This document shows, in pieces, positions 36,541-50,599 of a stretch of DNA of 64,000 bases. The stretch comes from Hydractinia symbiolongicarpus. Lineage: Eukaryota; Cnidaria; Hydrozoa; Anthoathecata; Hydractiniidae. The stretch covers positions 3,536,001 through 3,600,000 of the forward strand of contig NC_079878.1 of the NCBI RefSeq assembly GCF_029227915.1, in the 5' to 3' direction. Under the pieces are notes generated by a model that did no database searches, was not told where the DNA came from, and saw only the letters and a list, made by a program, of their open reading frames with translations. The position numbers and the translations under genes are program-made. Every line of letters starts with the position of its first letter. The stretch's first letter is position 1.

Positions 36541-39500
36541 TTGTAATTTTTAGAAATGTTTTCATTTTTGATGAGACGCTTAATGAAAGTGGTTTAATCG
36601 CCGGCAAACGAAAACCCGCGATTTCCCGTAAATCCCGGGCTTGACCCGTATAGTCAAATGTATACAAAGAAAGTACCCTGTGAGTAAACTCATTTCCAAA
36701 ACGATTTTTTAAATTATCTTTTCACCACTAAAACGCATGAGACTTGTAGTTTTCAAAAATGTTTTCATTTTTGATGAGACGCTGAATAAAAGAAGTTTAA
36801 TCGCCGGCAAACGAAAACCCGCCATTTCCCGTAAACCCCGGACTCGGCCCGTATAGTCAAAAGTATACAAAGAAAGTACCCAGGGAGTAAACTCATTTCC
36901 CGAACGATTTTTTAAATTATTTTTTCACCACTAAAACGCATGGGACTTGTAGTTTACAAAAATGTTTTCATTTTTGATGAGAGTCTGAATAAAAGAAGTT
37001 TAATCGCCGGCAAACGAAAACCTGCGATTTCCCGTATATCCCGGACTCGGCCCGTATAGTCAAAAGTATACAAAGAAAGTACCCAGGGAGTAAACTCATT
37101 TCCCAAACGATTTTTTAAATTATTATTTCACCACTAAAGCCCATGAGACTTGTAGTTTTTAGAAATGTTTTCATTTTTGATGAGACGCTGAATAAAAGAA
37201 GTTTAATCGCCGGCAAACGAAAACCCGCGACTTCCCGTAAATCCCGGATTCGGGCCGTATAGTCAAAAGTATACAAAGAAAGTACCCAGGGAGTAAACTC
37301 ATTTCCCGAACGATTTTTTAAAATATTTTTTCACCACTAAAGCCCATGAGACTTGTAGTTTTTAAAAATGTTTTCATTTTTGATGAGACGCTGAATAAAA
37401 GAAGTTTAATCGCCGGCAAACGAAAACCCGCGACTTCCCGTAAATCCCCGACTCGGCCCGTATAGTCAAAAGTATACAAAGAAAGTACCCAGGGAGTAAA
37501 CTCATTTCCCGAACGATTTTTTAAATTATTTTTTCACCACTAAAACGCATGAGACCTGTAGTTTTCATTTTTGATGGGACGCTTAATGAAAGTGGTTTAA
37601 TCGCCGGCAATCGAAAACCCGCGATTTCCCGTAAATCCCGGGCTTGGCCCGTATAGCCGAATGTATACAAAGAAAGTACCCTGTGAGTAAACTCATTTCC
37701 AAAACGATTTTTTAAAGTATCTTTTCACCACTAAAACGCATGAGACTTGTAGTTTTCAAAAATGTTTTCATTTTTGAGGAGACGCTGAATAAAAGAAGTT
37801 TAATCGCCGGCAAACGAAAACCCGCGATTTCCCGTAAATCCCGGGCTTGGCCCGTATAGTCGAATGCATACAAAGAAAGTACACAACTCATTTCCCGAAC
37901 GATTTTTTAAATTATTATTTAACCACTAAAGCCCATGAGACTTGTAGTTTTTAAAAATGTTTTCATTTTTGATGAGACGCTGAATAAAAGAATTTTAATC
38001 GCCGGCAAACGAAAACCCGCGACTTCCCGTAAATCCCCGACTCGGCCCGTATAGTCAAAAGTATACAAAGAAAGTACCCAGGGAGTAAACTCATTTCCCG
38101 AACGATTTTTTAAATTATTTTTTCACCACTAAAACGCATGAGACCTGTAGTTTTTAGAAATGTTTTCATTTTTGATGAAACGCTTAATGAAAGTGGTTTA
38201 ATCGCCGGCAAACGAAAACCCGCGATTTCCCGTAAATCCCGGGCTTGGCCCGTATAGTCGAATGTATACAAAGAAAGTACCCTGTGAGTAAACTCATTTC
38301 CAAAACGATTTTTTAAAGTATCTTTTCACCACTAAAACGCATGAGACTTGTAGTTTTTAAAAATGTTTTCATTTTTGATGGGACGCTGAATAAAAGAAGT
38401 TTAATCGCCGGCACATGAAAACCCGCGATTTCCCGTAAATCCCGGACTGGGCCCGTATAGTCAAAAGTATACAAAGAAAGTACCCAGGGAGTAAACTCAT
38501 TTCCCGAACAATTTTTTAAATTATTTTTTCACCACTAAAACGCATGAGACTTGTAGTTTTCAAAAGTGTTTTCATTTTTGATGAGACGCTGAATAAAAGA
38601 AGTTTAATCGCCGGCAAACGAAAACCCGCGATTTCCCGTAAATCCCGGACTCGGCCCGTATAGTCAAAAGTATACAAAGAAGGTACCCAGGGAGTAAACT
38701 CATTTCCCGAACGATTTTTTAAATTATTTTTTCATCACTAAAACGCATGAGACTTGTATTTTTTAGAAATGTTTTCATTTTTGATGAGACGCTTAATGAA
38801 AGTGGTTTAATCGCCGGCAAATGAAAACCCGCGATTTCCCGTAAATCCCGGGCTTGACCCGTATAGTCAAATGTATACAAAGAAAGTACCCTGTGAGTAA
38901 ACTCATTTCCAAAACGATTTTTTAAATTATCTTTACACCACTAAAACGCATGAGACTTCTAATTTTTAGAAATGTTTTCATTTTTGATGAGACGTTTAAT
39001 GAAAGTGGTTTAATCGCCGGCAAACGAAAACCCGCGATTTCCCGTAAATCCCGGACTGGGCCCGTATAGTCAAAAGTATACAAAGAAAGTATCCAGGAAG
39101 TAAACCCATTTCCCGAACGATTTTTAAAATTATTATTTCACCACTAAAGCCCGTGAGACTTGTAGTTTTTAGAAATGTTTTCATTTTTGATGAGACGCTG
39201 AATAAAAGAAGTTTAATCGCCGGCAAACAAAAACCCGCGACTTTCCGTAAATCCCGCATTCGGGCCGTATAGTCAAAAGTATACAAAGAAAGTACCCAGG
39301 GAGTAAACTCATTTCCCGAACGATTTTTTAAATTATTTTTTCACCACTAAAACGCATGAGACTTGTAATTTTTAGAAATGTTTTCATTTTTGATGAGACG
39401 CTTAATGAAAGTGGTTTAATCGCCGGCAAACGAAAACCCGCGATTTCCCGTAAATCCCGGGCTTGACCCGTATAGTCAAATGTATACAAAGAAAGTACCC

Positions 39501-42390
39501 TGTCAGTAAACTCATTTCCAAAACGATTTTTTAAATTATCTTTTCACCACTAAAACGCATGAGACTTGTAGTTTTCAAAAATGTTTTCATTTTTGATGAG
39601 ACGCTGAATAAAAGAAGTTTAATCGCCGGCAAACGAAAACCCGCCATTTCCCGTAAACCCCGGACTCGGCCCGTATAGTCAAAAGTATACAAAGAAAGTA
39701 CCCAGGGAGTAAACTCATTTCCCGAACGATTTTTTAAATTATTTTTTCACCACTAAAACGCATGGGACTTGTAGTTTACAAAAATGTTTTCATTTTTGAT
39801 GAGAGTCTGAATAAAAGAAGTTTAATCGCCGGCAAACGAAAACCTGCGATTTCCCGTATATCCCGGACTCGGCCCGTATAGTCAAAAGTATACAAAGAAA
39901 GTACCCAGGGAGTAAACTCATTTCCCGAACGATTTTTTAAATTATTATTTCACCACTAAAGCCCATGAGACTTGTAGTTTTTAGAAATGTTTTCATTTTT
40001 GATGAGACGCTGAATAAAAGAAGTTTAATCGCCGGCAAACGAAAACCCGCGACTTCCCGTAAATCCCGGATTCGGGCCGTATAGTCAAAAGTATACAAAG
40101 AAAGTACCCAGGGAGTAAACTCATTTCCCGAACGATTTTTTAAAATATTTTTTCACCACTAAAGCCCATGAGACTTGTAGTTTTTAAAAATGTTTTCATT
40201 TTTGATGAGACGCTGAATAAAAGAAGTTTAATCGCCGGCAAACGAAAACCCGCGACTTCCCGTAAATCCCCGACTCGGCCCGTATAGTCAAAAGTATACA
40301 AAGAAAGTACCCAGGGAGTAAACTCATTTCCCGAACGATTTTTTAAATTATTTTTTCACCACTAAAACGCATGAGACCTGTAGTTTTCATTTTTGATGGG
40401 ACGCTTAATGAAAGTGGTTTAATCGCCGGCAATCGAAAACCCGCGATTTCCCGTAAATCCCGGGCTTGGCCCGTATAGTCGAATGTATACAAAGAAAGTA
40501 CCCTGTGAGTAAACTCATTTCCAAAACGATTTTTTAAAGTATCTTTTCACCACTAAAACGCATGAGACTTGTAGTTTTCAAAAATGTTTTCATTTATGAG
40601 GAGACGCTGAATAAAAGAAGTTTAATCGCCGGCAAACGAAAACCCGCCATTTCCCGTAAACCCCGGACTTGGCCCGTATAGTCAAAAGTATACATAGAAA
40701 GTACCCAGGGGGTAAACTCATTTCCCGAACGATTTTTTAAGTTATTATTTCACCACTAAAGCCCATGAGACTTGTAGTTTTTAGAAATGTTTTCATTTTT
40801 GATGAGACGCTTAATGAAAGTGGTTTAATCGCCGGCAAACGAAAACCCGCGATTTCCCGTAAATCCCGGGCTTGGCCCGTATAGTCGAATGCATACAAAG
40901 AAAGTACACAACTCATTTCCCGAACGATTTTTTAAATTATTATTTAACCACTAAAGCCCATGAGACTTGTAGTTTTTAAAAATGTTTTCATTTTTGATGA
41001 GACGCTGAATAAAAGAATTTTAATCGCCGGCAAACGAAAACCCGCGACTTCCCGTAAATCCCCGACTCGGCCCGTATAGTCAAAAGTATACAAAGAAAGT
41101 ACCCAGGGAGTAAACTCATTTCCCGAACGATTTTTTAAATTATTTTTTCACCACTAAAACGCATGAGACCTGTAGTTTTTAGAAATGTTTTCATTTTTGA
41201 TGAAACGCTTAATGAAAGTGGTTTAATCGCCGGCAAACGAAAACCCGCGATTTCCCGTAAATCCCGGGCTTGGCCCGTATAGTCGAATGTATACAAAGAA
41301 AGTACCCTGTGAGTAAACTCATTTCCAAAACGATTTTTTAAAGTATCTTTTCACCACTAAAACGCATGAGACTTGTAGTTTTTAAAAATGTTTTCATTTT
41401 TGATGGGACGCTGAATAAAAGAAGTTTAATCGCCGGCACATGAAAACCCGCGATTTCCCGTAAATCCCGGACTGGGCCCGTATAGTCAAAAGTATACAAA
41501 GAAAGTACCCAGGGAGTAAACTCATTTCCCGAACGATTTTTTAAATTATTTTTTCACCACTAAAACGCATGAGACTTGTAGTTTTCAAAAGTGTTTTCAT
41601 TTTTGATGAGACGCTGAATAAAAGAAGTTTAATCGCCGGCAAACGAAAACCCGCGATTTCCCGTAAATCCCGGACTCGGCCCGTATAGTCAAAAGTATAC
41701 AAAGAAGGTACCCAGGGAGTAAACTCATTTCCCGAACGATTTTTTAAATTATTTTTTCATCACTAAAACGCATGAGACTTGTATTTTTTAGAAATGTTTT
41801 CATTTTTGATGAGACGCTTAATGAAAGTGGTTTAATCGCCGGCAAATGAAAACCCGCGATTTCCCGTAAATCCCGGGCTTGACCCGTATAGTCAAATGTA
41901 TACAAAGAAAGTACCCTGTGAGTAAACTCATTTCCAAAACGATTTTTTAAATTATCTTTACACCACTAAAACGCATGAGACTTCTAATTTTTAGAAATGT
42001 TTTCATTTTTGATGAGACGTTTAATGAAAGTGGTTTAATCGCCGGCAAACGAAAACCCGCGATTTCCCGTAATTCCCGGGCTTGGCCCGTATAGTCAAAT
42101 GTATACAAAGAAAGTACCCTGTGAGTAAACTCATTTCCAAAACGATTTTTTAAATTATCTTTTCACCACTAAAACGCATGAGACTTGTAGATTTCAAAAA
42201 TGTTTTCATTTTTGATGAGACGCTGAATAAAAGAAGTTTAATCGCCGGCAAACGAAAACCCGCCATTTCCCGTAAACCCCGGACTCGGCCCGTATAATCA
42301 AAAGTATACAAAGAAAGTACCCAGGGAGTAAACTCATTTCCCGAACGATTTTTTAAATTATTTTTTCACCACTAAAGCGCATGGGACTTG
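36541..42390 (+). repeat. Large HOR of about 2.8-3.0 kb, two tandem copies
   Basis: About 36541-39360 and 39361-42390 correspond. The offset is about 2820 in the first half (CATGGGACTTG at 36949 and 39769; the 12-bp deletion monomer near 37560 and 40380). It is about 3015-3025 in the second half (AAGTACACAACTCAT at 37878 and 40904; CTTCTAATTTTTAG at 38957 and 41972). The second copy has gained about one monomer near 40650-40885. Confidence 0.7.
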
Positions 42391-43579
42391 CAGTTTACAA
42401 AAATGTTTTCATTTTTGATGAGACGCTGAATAAAAGAAGTTTAATCGCCGACAAACGAAAACCTGCGATTTCCCGTAAATACCGGACTCGGACCGTATAG
42501 TCAAAAGTATACAAAGAAAGTACCCAGGGAGTAAACTCATTTCCCGAACGATTTTTCAAATTATTATTTCACCACTAAAGCCCATGAGACTTGTAGTTTT
42601 TAAAAATGTTTTCATTTTTGATGAGACGCTGAATAAAAGAAGTTTAATCGCCGGCAAACGAAAACCCGCCATTTCCCGTAAACCCCGGACTCGGCCCGTA
42701 TAGTCAAAAGTATACAAAGAAAGTACCCAGGGAGTAAACTCATTTCCCGAACGATTTTTTAAATTATTTTTTCACCACTAAAACGCATGAGACTTGTAGT
42801 TTTCAAAAATGTTTTCATTTTTGATGAGACGCTGAATAAAAGAAGTTTAATCGCCGGCAAACGAAAACCCGCCATTTCCCGTAAACCCCGGACTCGGCCC
42901 GTATAGTCAAAAGTATACAAAGAAAGTACCCAGGGAGTAAACTCATTTCCCGAACGATTTTTTAAATTATTTTTTCACCACTAAAACGCATGGGACTTGT
43001 AGTTTACAAAAATGTTTTCATTTTTGATGAGACTCTGAATAAAAGAAGTTTAATCGCCGGCAAACGAAAACCTGCGATTTCCCGTATATCCCGGACTCGG
43101 CCCGTATAGTCAAAAGTATACAAAGAAAGTACCGAGGGAGTAAACTCATTTCCCGAACGATTTTTTAAATTATTATTTCACCACTAAAGCCCATGAGACT
43201 TGTAGTTTTTAGAAATGTTTTCATTTTTGATGAGACGCTGAATAAAAGAAGTTTAATCGCCGGCAAACGAAAACCCGCGACTTCCCGTAAATCCCGGATT
43301 CGGGCCGTATAGTCAAAAGTATACAAAGAAAGTACCCAGGGAGTAAACTCATTTCCCGAACGATTTTTTAAATTGTTTTTTCACCACTAAAGCCCATGAG
43401 ACTTGTAGTTTTTAAAAATGTTTTCATTTTTGATGAGACGCTGAATAAAAGAAGTTTAATCGCCGGCAAACGAAAACCCGCAATTTCCCGTAAATCCCGG
43501 GCTTGGCCCGTATAATCGAATGCATACAAAGAAAGTACCCAGGAAGTAAACTCATTTCCCGAACGATTTTTTAAATTAT
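42391..43579 (+). repeat. Mixed satellite monomers
   Basis: About six monomers with no internal HOR noticed. They resemble 36.7-37.4 kb and 48.4-49.2 kb (CATGGGACTTG, CCCGTATATCCC, CGGATTCGGGCCG). Singletons include ACCGAGGGAG near 43131 and ATTTTTCAAATT near 42552. Confidence 0.7.
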
Positions 43580-45370
43580 TATTGAACCACTAAAGCCCAT
43601 GAGACTTGTAGTTTTTAAAAATGTTTTCATTTTTGATGAGACGCTGAATAAAAGAAGTTTAATCGCCGGCAAACGAAAACCCGCGACTTCCCGTAAATCC
43701 CCGACTCGGCCCGTATAGTCAAAAGTATACAAAGAAAGTACCCAGGGAGTAAACTCATTTCCCGAACGATTTTTTAAATTATTTTTTCACCACTAAAACG
43801 CATGAGACCTGTAGTTTTCATTTTTGATGGGACGCTTAATGAAAGTGGTTTAATCGCCGGCAAACGAAAACCCGCGATTTCCCGTAAATCCCGGGCTTGG
43901 CCCGTATAGTCGAATGTATACAAAGAAAGTACCATGTGAGTAAACTCATTTCCAAAACGATTTTTTAAAGTATCTTTTCACCACTAAAACGCATGAGACT
44001 TGTAGTTTTCAAAAATGTTTTCATTTTTGAGGAGACCCTGAATAAAAGAAGTTTAATCGCCGGCAAACGAAAACCCGCCATTTCCCGTAAACCCCGGACT
44101 TGGCCCGTATAGTCAAAAGTATACATAGAAAGTACCCAGGGGGTAAACTCATTTCCCGAACGATTTTTTAAGTTATTATTTCACCACTAAAGCCCATGAG
44201 ACTTGTAGTTTTTAGAAATGTTTTCATTTTTGATGAGACGCCTAATGAAAGTGGTTTAATCGCCGGCAAACGAAAACCCGCGATTTCCCGTAAATCCCGG
44301 GCTTGGCCCGTATAGTCGAATGCATACAAAGAAAGTACCCAACTCATTTCCCGAACGATTTTTTAAATTATTATTTAACCACTAAAGCCCATGAGACTTG
44401 TAGTTTTTAAAAATGTTTTCATTTTTGATGAGACGCTGAATAAAAGAATTTTAATCGCCGGCAAACGAAAACCCGCGACTTCCCGTAAATCCCCGACTCG
44501 GCCCGTATAGTCAAAAGTATACAAAGAAAGTACCCAGGGAGTAAACTCATTTCCCGAACGATTTTTTAAATTATTTTTTCACCACTAAAACGCATGAGAC
44601 CTGTAGTTTTCATTTTTGATGGGACGCTTAATGAAAGTGGTTTAATCGCCGGCAAACGAAAACCCGCGATTTCCCGTAAATCCCGGGCTTGGCCCGTATA
44701 GTCGAATGTATACAAAGAAAGTACCCTGTGAGTAAACTCATTTCCAAAACGATTTTTTAAAGTATCTTTTCACCACTAAAACGCATGAGACTTGTAGTTT
44801 TCAAAAATGTTTTCATTTTTGAGGAGACTCTGAATAAAAGAAGTTTAAGCGCCGGCAAACGAAAACCCGCCATTTCCCGTAAACCCCGGACTTGGCCCGT
44901 ATAGTCAAAAGTATACATAGAAAGTACCCAGGGGGTAAACTCATTTCCCGAACGATTTTTTAAGTTATTATTTCACCACTAAAACCCATAAGACTTGTAG
45001 TTTTTAGAAATGTTTTCATTTTTGATGAGACGCTTAATGAAAGTGGTTTAATCGCCGGCAAACAAAAACCCGCGATTTCCCGTAAATCCCGGGCTTGGCC
45101 CGTATAGTCGAATGCATACAAAGAAAGTACCCAACTCATTTCCCGAACGATTTTTTAAATTATTATTTAACCACTAAAGCCCATGAGACTTGTAGTTTTT
45201 AAAAATGTTTTCATTTTTGATGAGACGCTGAATAAAAGAATTTTAATCGCCGGCAAACGAAAACCCGCGACTTCCCGTAAATCCCCGACTCGGCCCGTAT
45301 AGTCAAAAGTATACAAAGAAAGTACCCAGGGAGTAAACTCATTTCCCGAACGATTTTTTAAATTATTTTT
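43580..45370 (+). repeat. 4-mer HOR, 792-bp offset
   Basis: About 43580-44578 recurs at about 44372-45370. The offset equals four monomers minus the 12-bp and 8-bp deletions it contains (GTAGTTTTCATTTTTGATGG at 43811 and 44603; GTACCCAACTCAT near 44335 and 45127), which supports the alignment. Confidence 0.75.
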
Positions 45371-47143
45371 TCACCACTAAAGCCCATGAGACTTGTAGTT
45401 TTTAAAAATGTTTTCATTTTTGATGAGACGCTGAATAAAAGAAGTTTAATCGCCGGCAAACGAAAACCCGCGACTTCCCGTAAATCCCCGACTCGGCCCG
45501 TATAGTCAAAAGTATACAAAGAAAGTACCCAGGGAGTAAACTTATTTCCCGAACGATTTTTTAAATTATTTTTTCACCACTAAAACGCATGAGACCTGTA
45601 GTTTTCATTTTTGATGGGACGCTTAATGAAAGTGGTTTAATCGCCGGCAAACGAAAACCCGCGATTTCCCGTAAATCCCGGGCTTGGCCCGTATAGTCGA
45701 ATGTATACAAAGAAAGTACCCTGTGAGTAAACTCATTTCCAAAACGATTTTTTAAAGTATCTTTTCACCACTAAAACGCATGAGACTTGTAGTTTTTAAA
45801 AATGTTTTCATTTTTGATGGGACGCGGAATAAAAGAAGTTTAATCGCCGGCACATGAAAACCCGCGATTTCCCGTAAATCCCGGACTGGGCCCGTATAGT
45901 CAAAAGTATACAAAGAAAGTACCCAGGGAGTAAACTCATTTCCCGAACGATTTTTTAAATTATTTTTTCACCACTAAAACGCATGAGACTTGTAGTTTTC
46001 AAAAGTGTTTTCATTTTTGATGAGACGCTGAATAAAAGAAGTTTAATCGCCGGCAAACGAAAACCCGCGACTTCCCGTAAATCCCGGACTCGGCCCGTAT
46101 AGTCAAAAGTATACAAAGAAGGTACCCAGGGAGTAAACTCATTTCCCGAACGATTTTTTAAATTATTATTTCACCACTAAAGCCCATGAGACTTGTAGTT
46201 TTTAGAAATGTTTTCATTTTTGATGAGACGCTGAATAAAAGAAGTTTAATCGCCGGCAAACGAAAACCCGCGACTTCCCGTAAATCCCGGATTCGGGCCG
46301 TATAGTCAAAAGTATACAAAGAAAGTACCCAGGGAGTAAACTCATTTCCCGAACGATTTTTTAAATTATTTTTTCACCACTAAAGCCCATGAGACTTGTA
46401 GTTTTTAAAAATGTTTTCATTTTTGATGAGACGCTGAATAAAAGAAGTTTAATCGCCGGCAAACGAAAACCCGCGACTTCCCGTAAATCCCCGACTCGGC
46501 CCGTATAGTCAAAAGTATACAAAGAAAGTACCCAGGGAGTAAACTTATTTCCCGAACGATTTTTTAAATTATTTTTTCACCACTAAAACGCATGAGACAT
46601 GTAGTTTTCATTTTTGATGGGACGCTTAATGAAAGTGGTTTAATCGCCGGCAAACGAAAACCCGCGATTTCCCGTAAATCCCGGGCTTGGCCCGTATAGT
46701 CGAATGTATACAAAAAAAGTACCCTGTGAGTAAACTCATTTCCAAAACGATTTTTTAAAGTATCTTTTCACCACTAAAACGCATGAGACTTGTAGTTTTT
46801 AAAAATGTTTTCATTTTTGATGGGACGCTGAATAAAAGAAGTTTAATCGCCGGCACATGAAAACCCGCGATTTCCCGTAAATCCCGGACTGGGCCCGTAT
46901 AGTCAAAAGTATACAAAGAAAGTACCCAGGGAGTAAACTCATTTCCCGAACGATTTTTTAAATTATTTTTTCAACACTAAAACGCATGAGACTTGTAGTT
47001 TTCAAAAGTGTTTTCATTTTTGATGAGACGCTGAATAAAAGAAGATTAATCGCCGGCAAACGAAAATCCGCGATTTCCCGTAAATCCCGGACTCGGCCCG
47101 TATAGTCAAAAGTATACAAAGAAGGTACCCAGGGAGTAAACTC
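45371..47143 (+). repeat. 5-mer HOR, 1003-bp offset
   Basis: About 45371-46140 recurs at 46374-47143. The offset equals 5 x 203 minus one 12-bp deletion. Shared markers are AAACTTATTTCCCG, the deletion monomer and GGCACATGAAAACC. The segment 46141-46373 is an ordinary AAAGCCCATGAG monomer. Confidence 0.75.
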
Positions 47144-50100
47144 ATTTCCCGAACGATTTTTTAAATTATTTTTTCATCACTAAAACGCATGAGACTTGTA
47201 TTTTTTAGAAATGTTTTCATTTTTGATGAGACGCTTAATGAAAGTGGTTTAATCGCCGGCAAATGAAAACCCGCGATTTCCCGTAAATCCCGGGCTTGAC
47301 CCGTATAGTCAAATGTATACAAAGAAAGTACCCTGTGAGTAAACTCATTTCCAAAACGATTTTTTAAATTATCTTTTCACCACTAAAATGCATGAGACTT
47401 CTAATTTTTAGAAATGTTTTCATTTTTGATGAGACGTTTAATGAAAGTGGTTTAATCGCCGGCAAACGAAAACCCGCGATTTCCCGTAATTCCCGGGCTT
47501 GGCCCGTATAGTCAAATGTATACAAAGAAAGTACCCTGTGAGTAAACTCATTTCCAAAACGATTTTTTAAATTATCTTTTCACCACTAAAACGCATGAGA
47601 CTTGTAGATTTCAAAAATGTTTTCATTTTTGATGAGACGCTGAATAAAAGAAGTTTAATCGCCGGCAAACGAAAACCCGCCATTTCCCGTAAACCCCGGA
47701 CTCGGCCCGTATAATCAAAAGTATACAAAGAAAGTACCCAGGGAGTAAACTCATTTCCCGAACGATTTTTTAAATTATTATTTCACCACTAAAGCCCATG
47801 AGACTTGTAGTTTTTAAAAATGTTTTCATTTTTGATGAGACGCTGAATAAAAGAAGTTTAATCGCCGGCAAACAAAAACCCGCGACTTCCCGTAAATCCC
47901 AGACTCGGGCCGTATAGTCAAAAGTATACAAAGAAAGTACCCAGGGAGTAAACTAATTTCTTGAACGATTTTTTAAATTATTTTTTCACCACTAAAACGC
48001 ATGAGACTTGTAGTTTTCAGAAATGTTTTCATTTTTGATGAGACGCTTAATGAAAGTGGTTTAATCGCCGGCAAACGAAAACCCGCGATTTCCCGTAAAT
48101 CCCGGACTGGGCCCATATAGTCAAAAGTATACAAAGAAAGTACCCAGGGAGTAAACTCATTTCCCGAACGATTTTTTAAATTATTTTTTCACCACTAAAA
48201 CGCATGAGACTTTTAGTTTTCAAAAGTGTTTTCATTTTTGATGAGACGCTGAATAAAAGAAGTTTAATCGCCGGCAAACGAAAACCCGCGATTTCCAGTA
48301 AATCCCGGACTCGGCCCGTATAGTCAAATGTATACAAAGAAAGTACCCTGTGAGTAAACTCATTTCCAAAACGATTTTTTAAATTATCTTTTCACCACTA
48401 AAACGCATGAGACTTGTAGTTTTCAAAAATGTTTTCATTTTTGATGAGACGCTGAATAAAAGAAGTTTAATCGCCGGCAAACGAAAACCCGCCATTTCCC
48501 GTAAACCCCGGACTCGGCCCGTATAGTCAAAAGTATACAAAGAAAGTACCCAGGGAGTAAACTCATTGCCCGAACGATTTTTTAAATTATTTTTTCACCA
48601 CTAAAACGCATGGGACTTGTAGTTTACAAAAATGTTTTCATTTTTGATGAGACTCTGAATAAAAGAAGTTTAATCGCCGGCAAACGAAAACCTGCGATTT
48701 CCCGTATATCCCGGACTCGGCCCGTATAGTCAAAAGTATACAAAGAAAGTACCCAGGGAGTAAACTCATTTCCCGAACGATTTTTTAAATTATTATTTCA
48801 CCACTAAAGCCCATGAGACTTGTAGTTTTTAGAAATGTTTTCATTTTTGATGAGACGCTGAATAAAAGAAATTTAATCGCCGGCACACGAAAACCCGCGA
48901 CTTCCCGTAAACCCCGGATTCGGGCCGTATAGTCAAAAGTATACAAAGAAAGTACCCAGGGAGTAAACTCATTTCCCGAACGATTTTTTAAATTATTTTT
49001 TCACCACTAAAGCCCATGAGACTTGTAGTTTTTTAAAATGTTTTCATTTTTGATGAGACGCTGAATAAAAGAAGTTTAATCGCCGGCAAACGAAAACCCG
49101 CGACTTCCCGTAAATCCCCGACTCGGCCCGTATAGTCAAAAGTATACAAAGAAAGTACCCAGGGAGTAAACTCATTTCCCGAACGATTTTTTAAATTATT
49201 TTTTCACCACTAAAACGCATGAGACCTGTAGTTTTCATTTTTGATGGGACGCTTAATGAAAGTGGTTTAATCGCCGGCAAACGAAAACCCGCGATTTCCC
49301 GTAAATCCCGGGCTTGGCCCGTATAGTCGAATGTATACAAAGAAAGTACCCTGTGAGTAAACTCATTTCCAAAACGATTTTGTAAAGTATCTTTTCACCA
49401 CTAAAACGCATGAGACTTGTAGTTTTCAAAAATGTTTTCATTTTTGAGGAGACGCTGAATAAAAGAAGTTTAATCGCCGGCAAACGAAAACCCGCCATTT
49501 CCCGTAAACCCCGGACTTGGCCCGTATAGTCAAAAGTATACATAGAAAGTACCCAGGGGGTAAACTCATTTCCCGAACGATTTTTTAAGTTATTATTTCA
49601 CCACTAAAGCCCATGAGACTTGTAGTTTTTAGAAATGTTTTCATTTTTGATGAGACGCTTAATGAAAGTGGTTTAATCGCCGGCAAACGAAAACCCGCGA
49701 TTTCCCGTAAATCCCGGGCTTGGCCCGTATAGTCGAATGCATACAAAGAAAGTACCCAACTCATTTCCCGAACGATTTTTTAAATTATTATTTAACCACT
49801 AAAGCCCATGAGACTTGTAGTTTTTAAAAATGTTTTCATTTTTGATGAGACGCTGAATAAAAGAATTTTAATCGCCGGCAAACGAAAACAAATTATTTTT
49901 TCACCACTAAAACGCATGAGACCTGTAGTTTTTAGAAATGTTTTCATTTTTGATGAGACGCTTAATGAAAGTGGTTTAATCGCCGGCAAACGAAAACCCG
50001 CGATTTCCCGTAAATCCGGGGCTTGGCCCGTATAGTCGAATGTATACAAAGAAAGTACCCTGTGAGTAAACTCATTTCCAAAACGATTTTTTAAAGTATC

Positions 50101-50599
50101 TTTTCACCACTAAAACGCATGAGACTTGTAGTTTTTAAAAATGTTTTCATTTTTGATGGGACGCTGAATAAAAGAAGTTTAATCGCCGGCACATGAAAAC
50201 CCGCGATTTCCCGTAAATCCCGGACTGGGCCCGTATAGTCAAAAGTATACAAAGAAAGTACCCAGGGAGTAAACTCATTTCCCGAACGATTTTTTAAATT
50301 ATTTTTTCACCACTAAAACGCATGAGACTTGTAGTTTTCAGAAATGTTTTCATTTTTGATGAGACGCTGAATAAAAGAAGTTTAATCGCCGGCAAACGAA
50401 AACCCGCGATTTCCCGTAAATCCCGGACTCGGCCCGTATAGTCAAAAGTATACAAAGAAGGTACCCAGGGAGTAAACTCATTTCCCGAACGATTTTTTAA
50501 ATTATTTTTTCATCACTAAAACGCATGAGACTTGTATTTTTTAGAAATGTTTTCATTTTTGATGAGACGCTTAATGAAAGTGGTTTAATCGCCGGCAAA
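47144..50599 (+). repeat. Satellite block with long-range copy at offset 3336
   Basis: About 46780-47780 matches about 50120-51110, with CATCACTAAAACG at 47175 and 50511 and CTTCTAATTTTT at 47398 and 50734. The centre (48400-49200) resembles 42.8-43.5 kb. The block includes the truncated monomer at 49889. Confidence 0.65.
49880..49900 (+). repeat. Truncated monomer, about 100-bp internal deletion
   Basis: The sequence passes directly from GGCAAACGAAAAC to AAATTATTTTTTCACC. The sister copy near 41030-41150 has about 103 bp between these points (the second CATTTCCCG region through CGATTTTTT). An A-rich stretch at the junction suggests microhomology-mediated deletion. It produces a minus-strand open frame of 85 codons with no sign of function. 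Confidence 0.85.
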
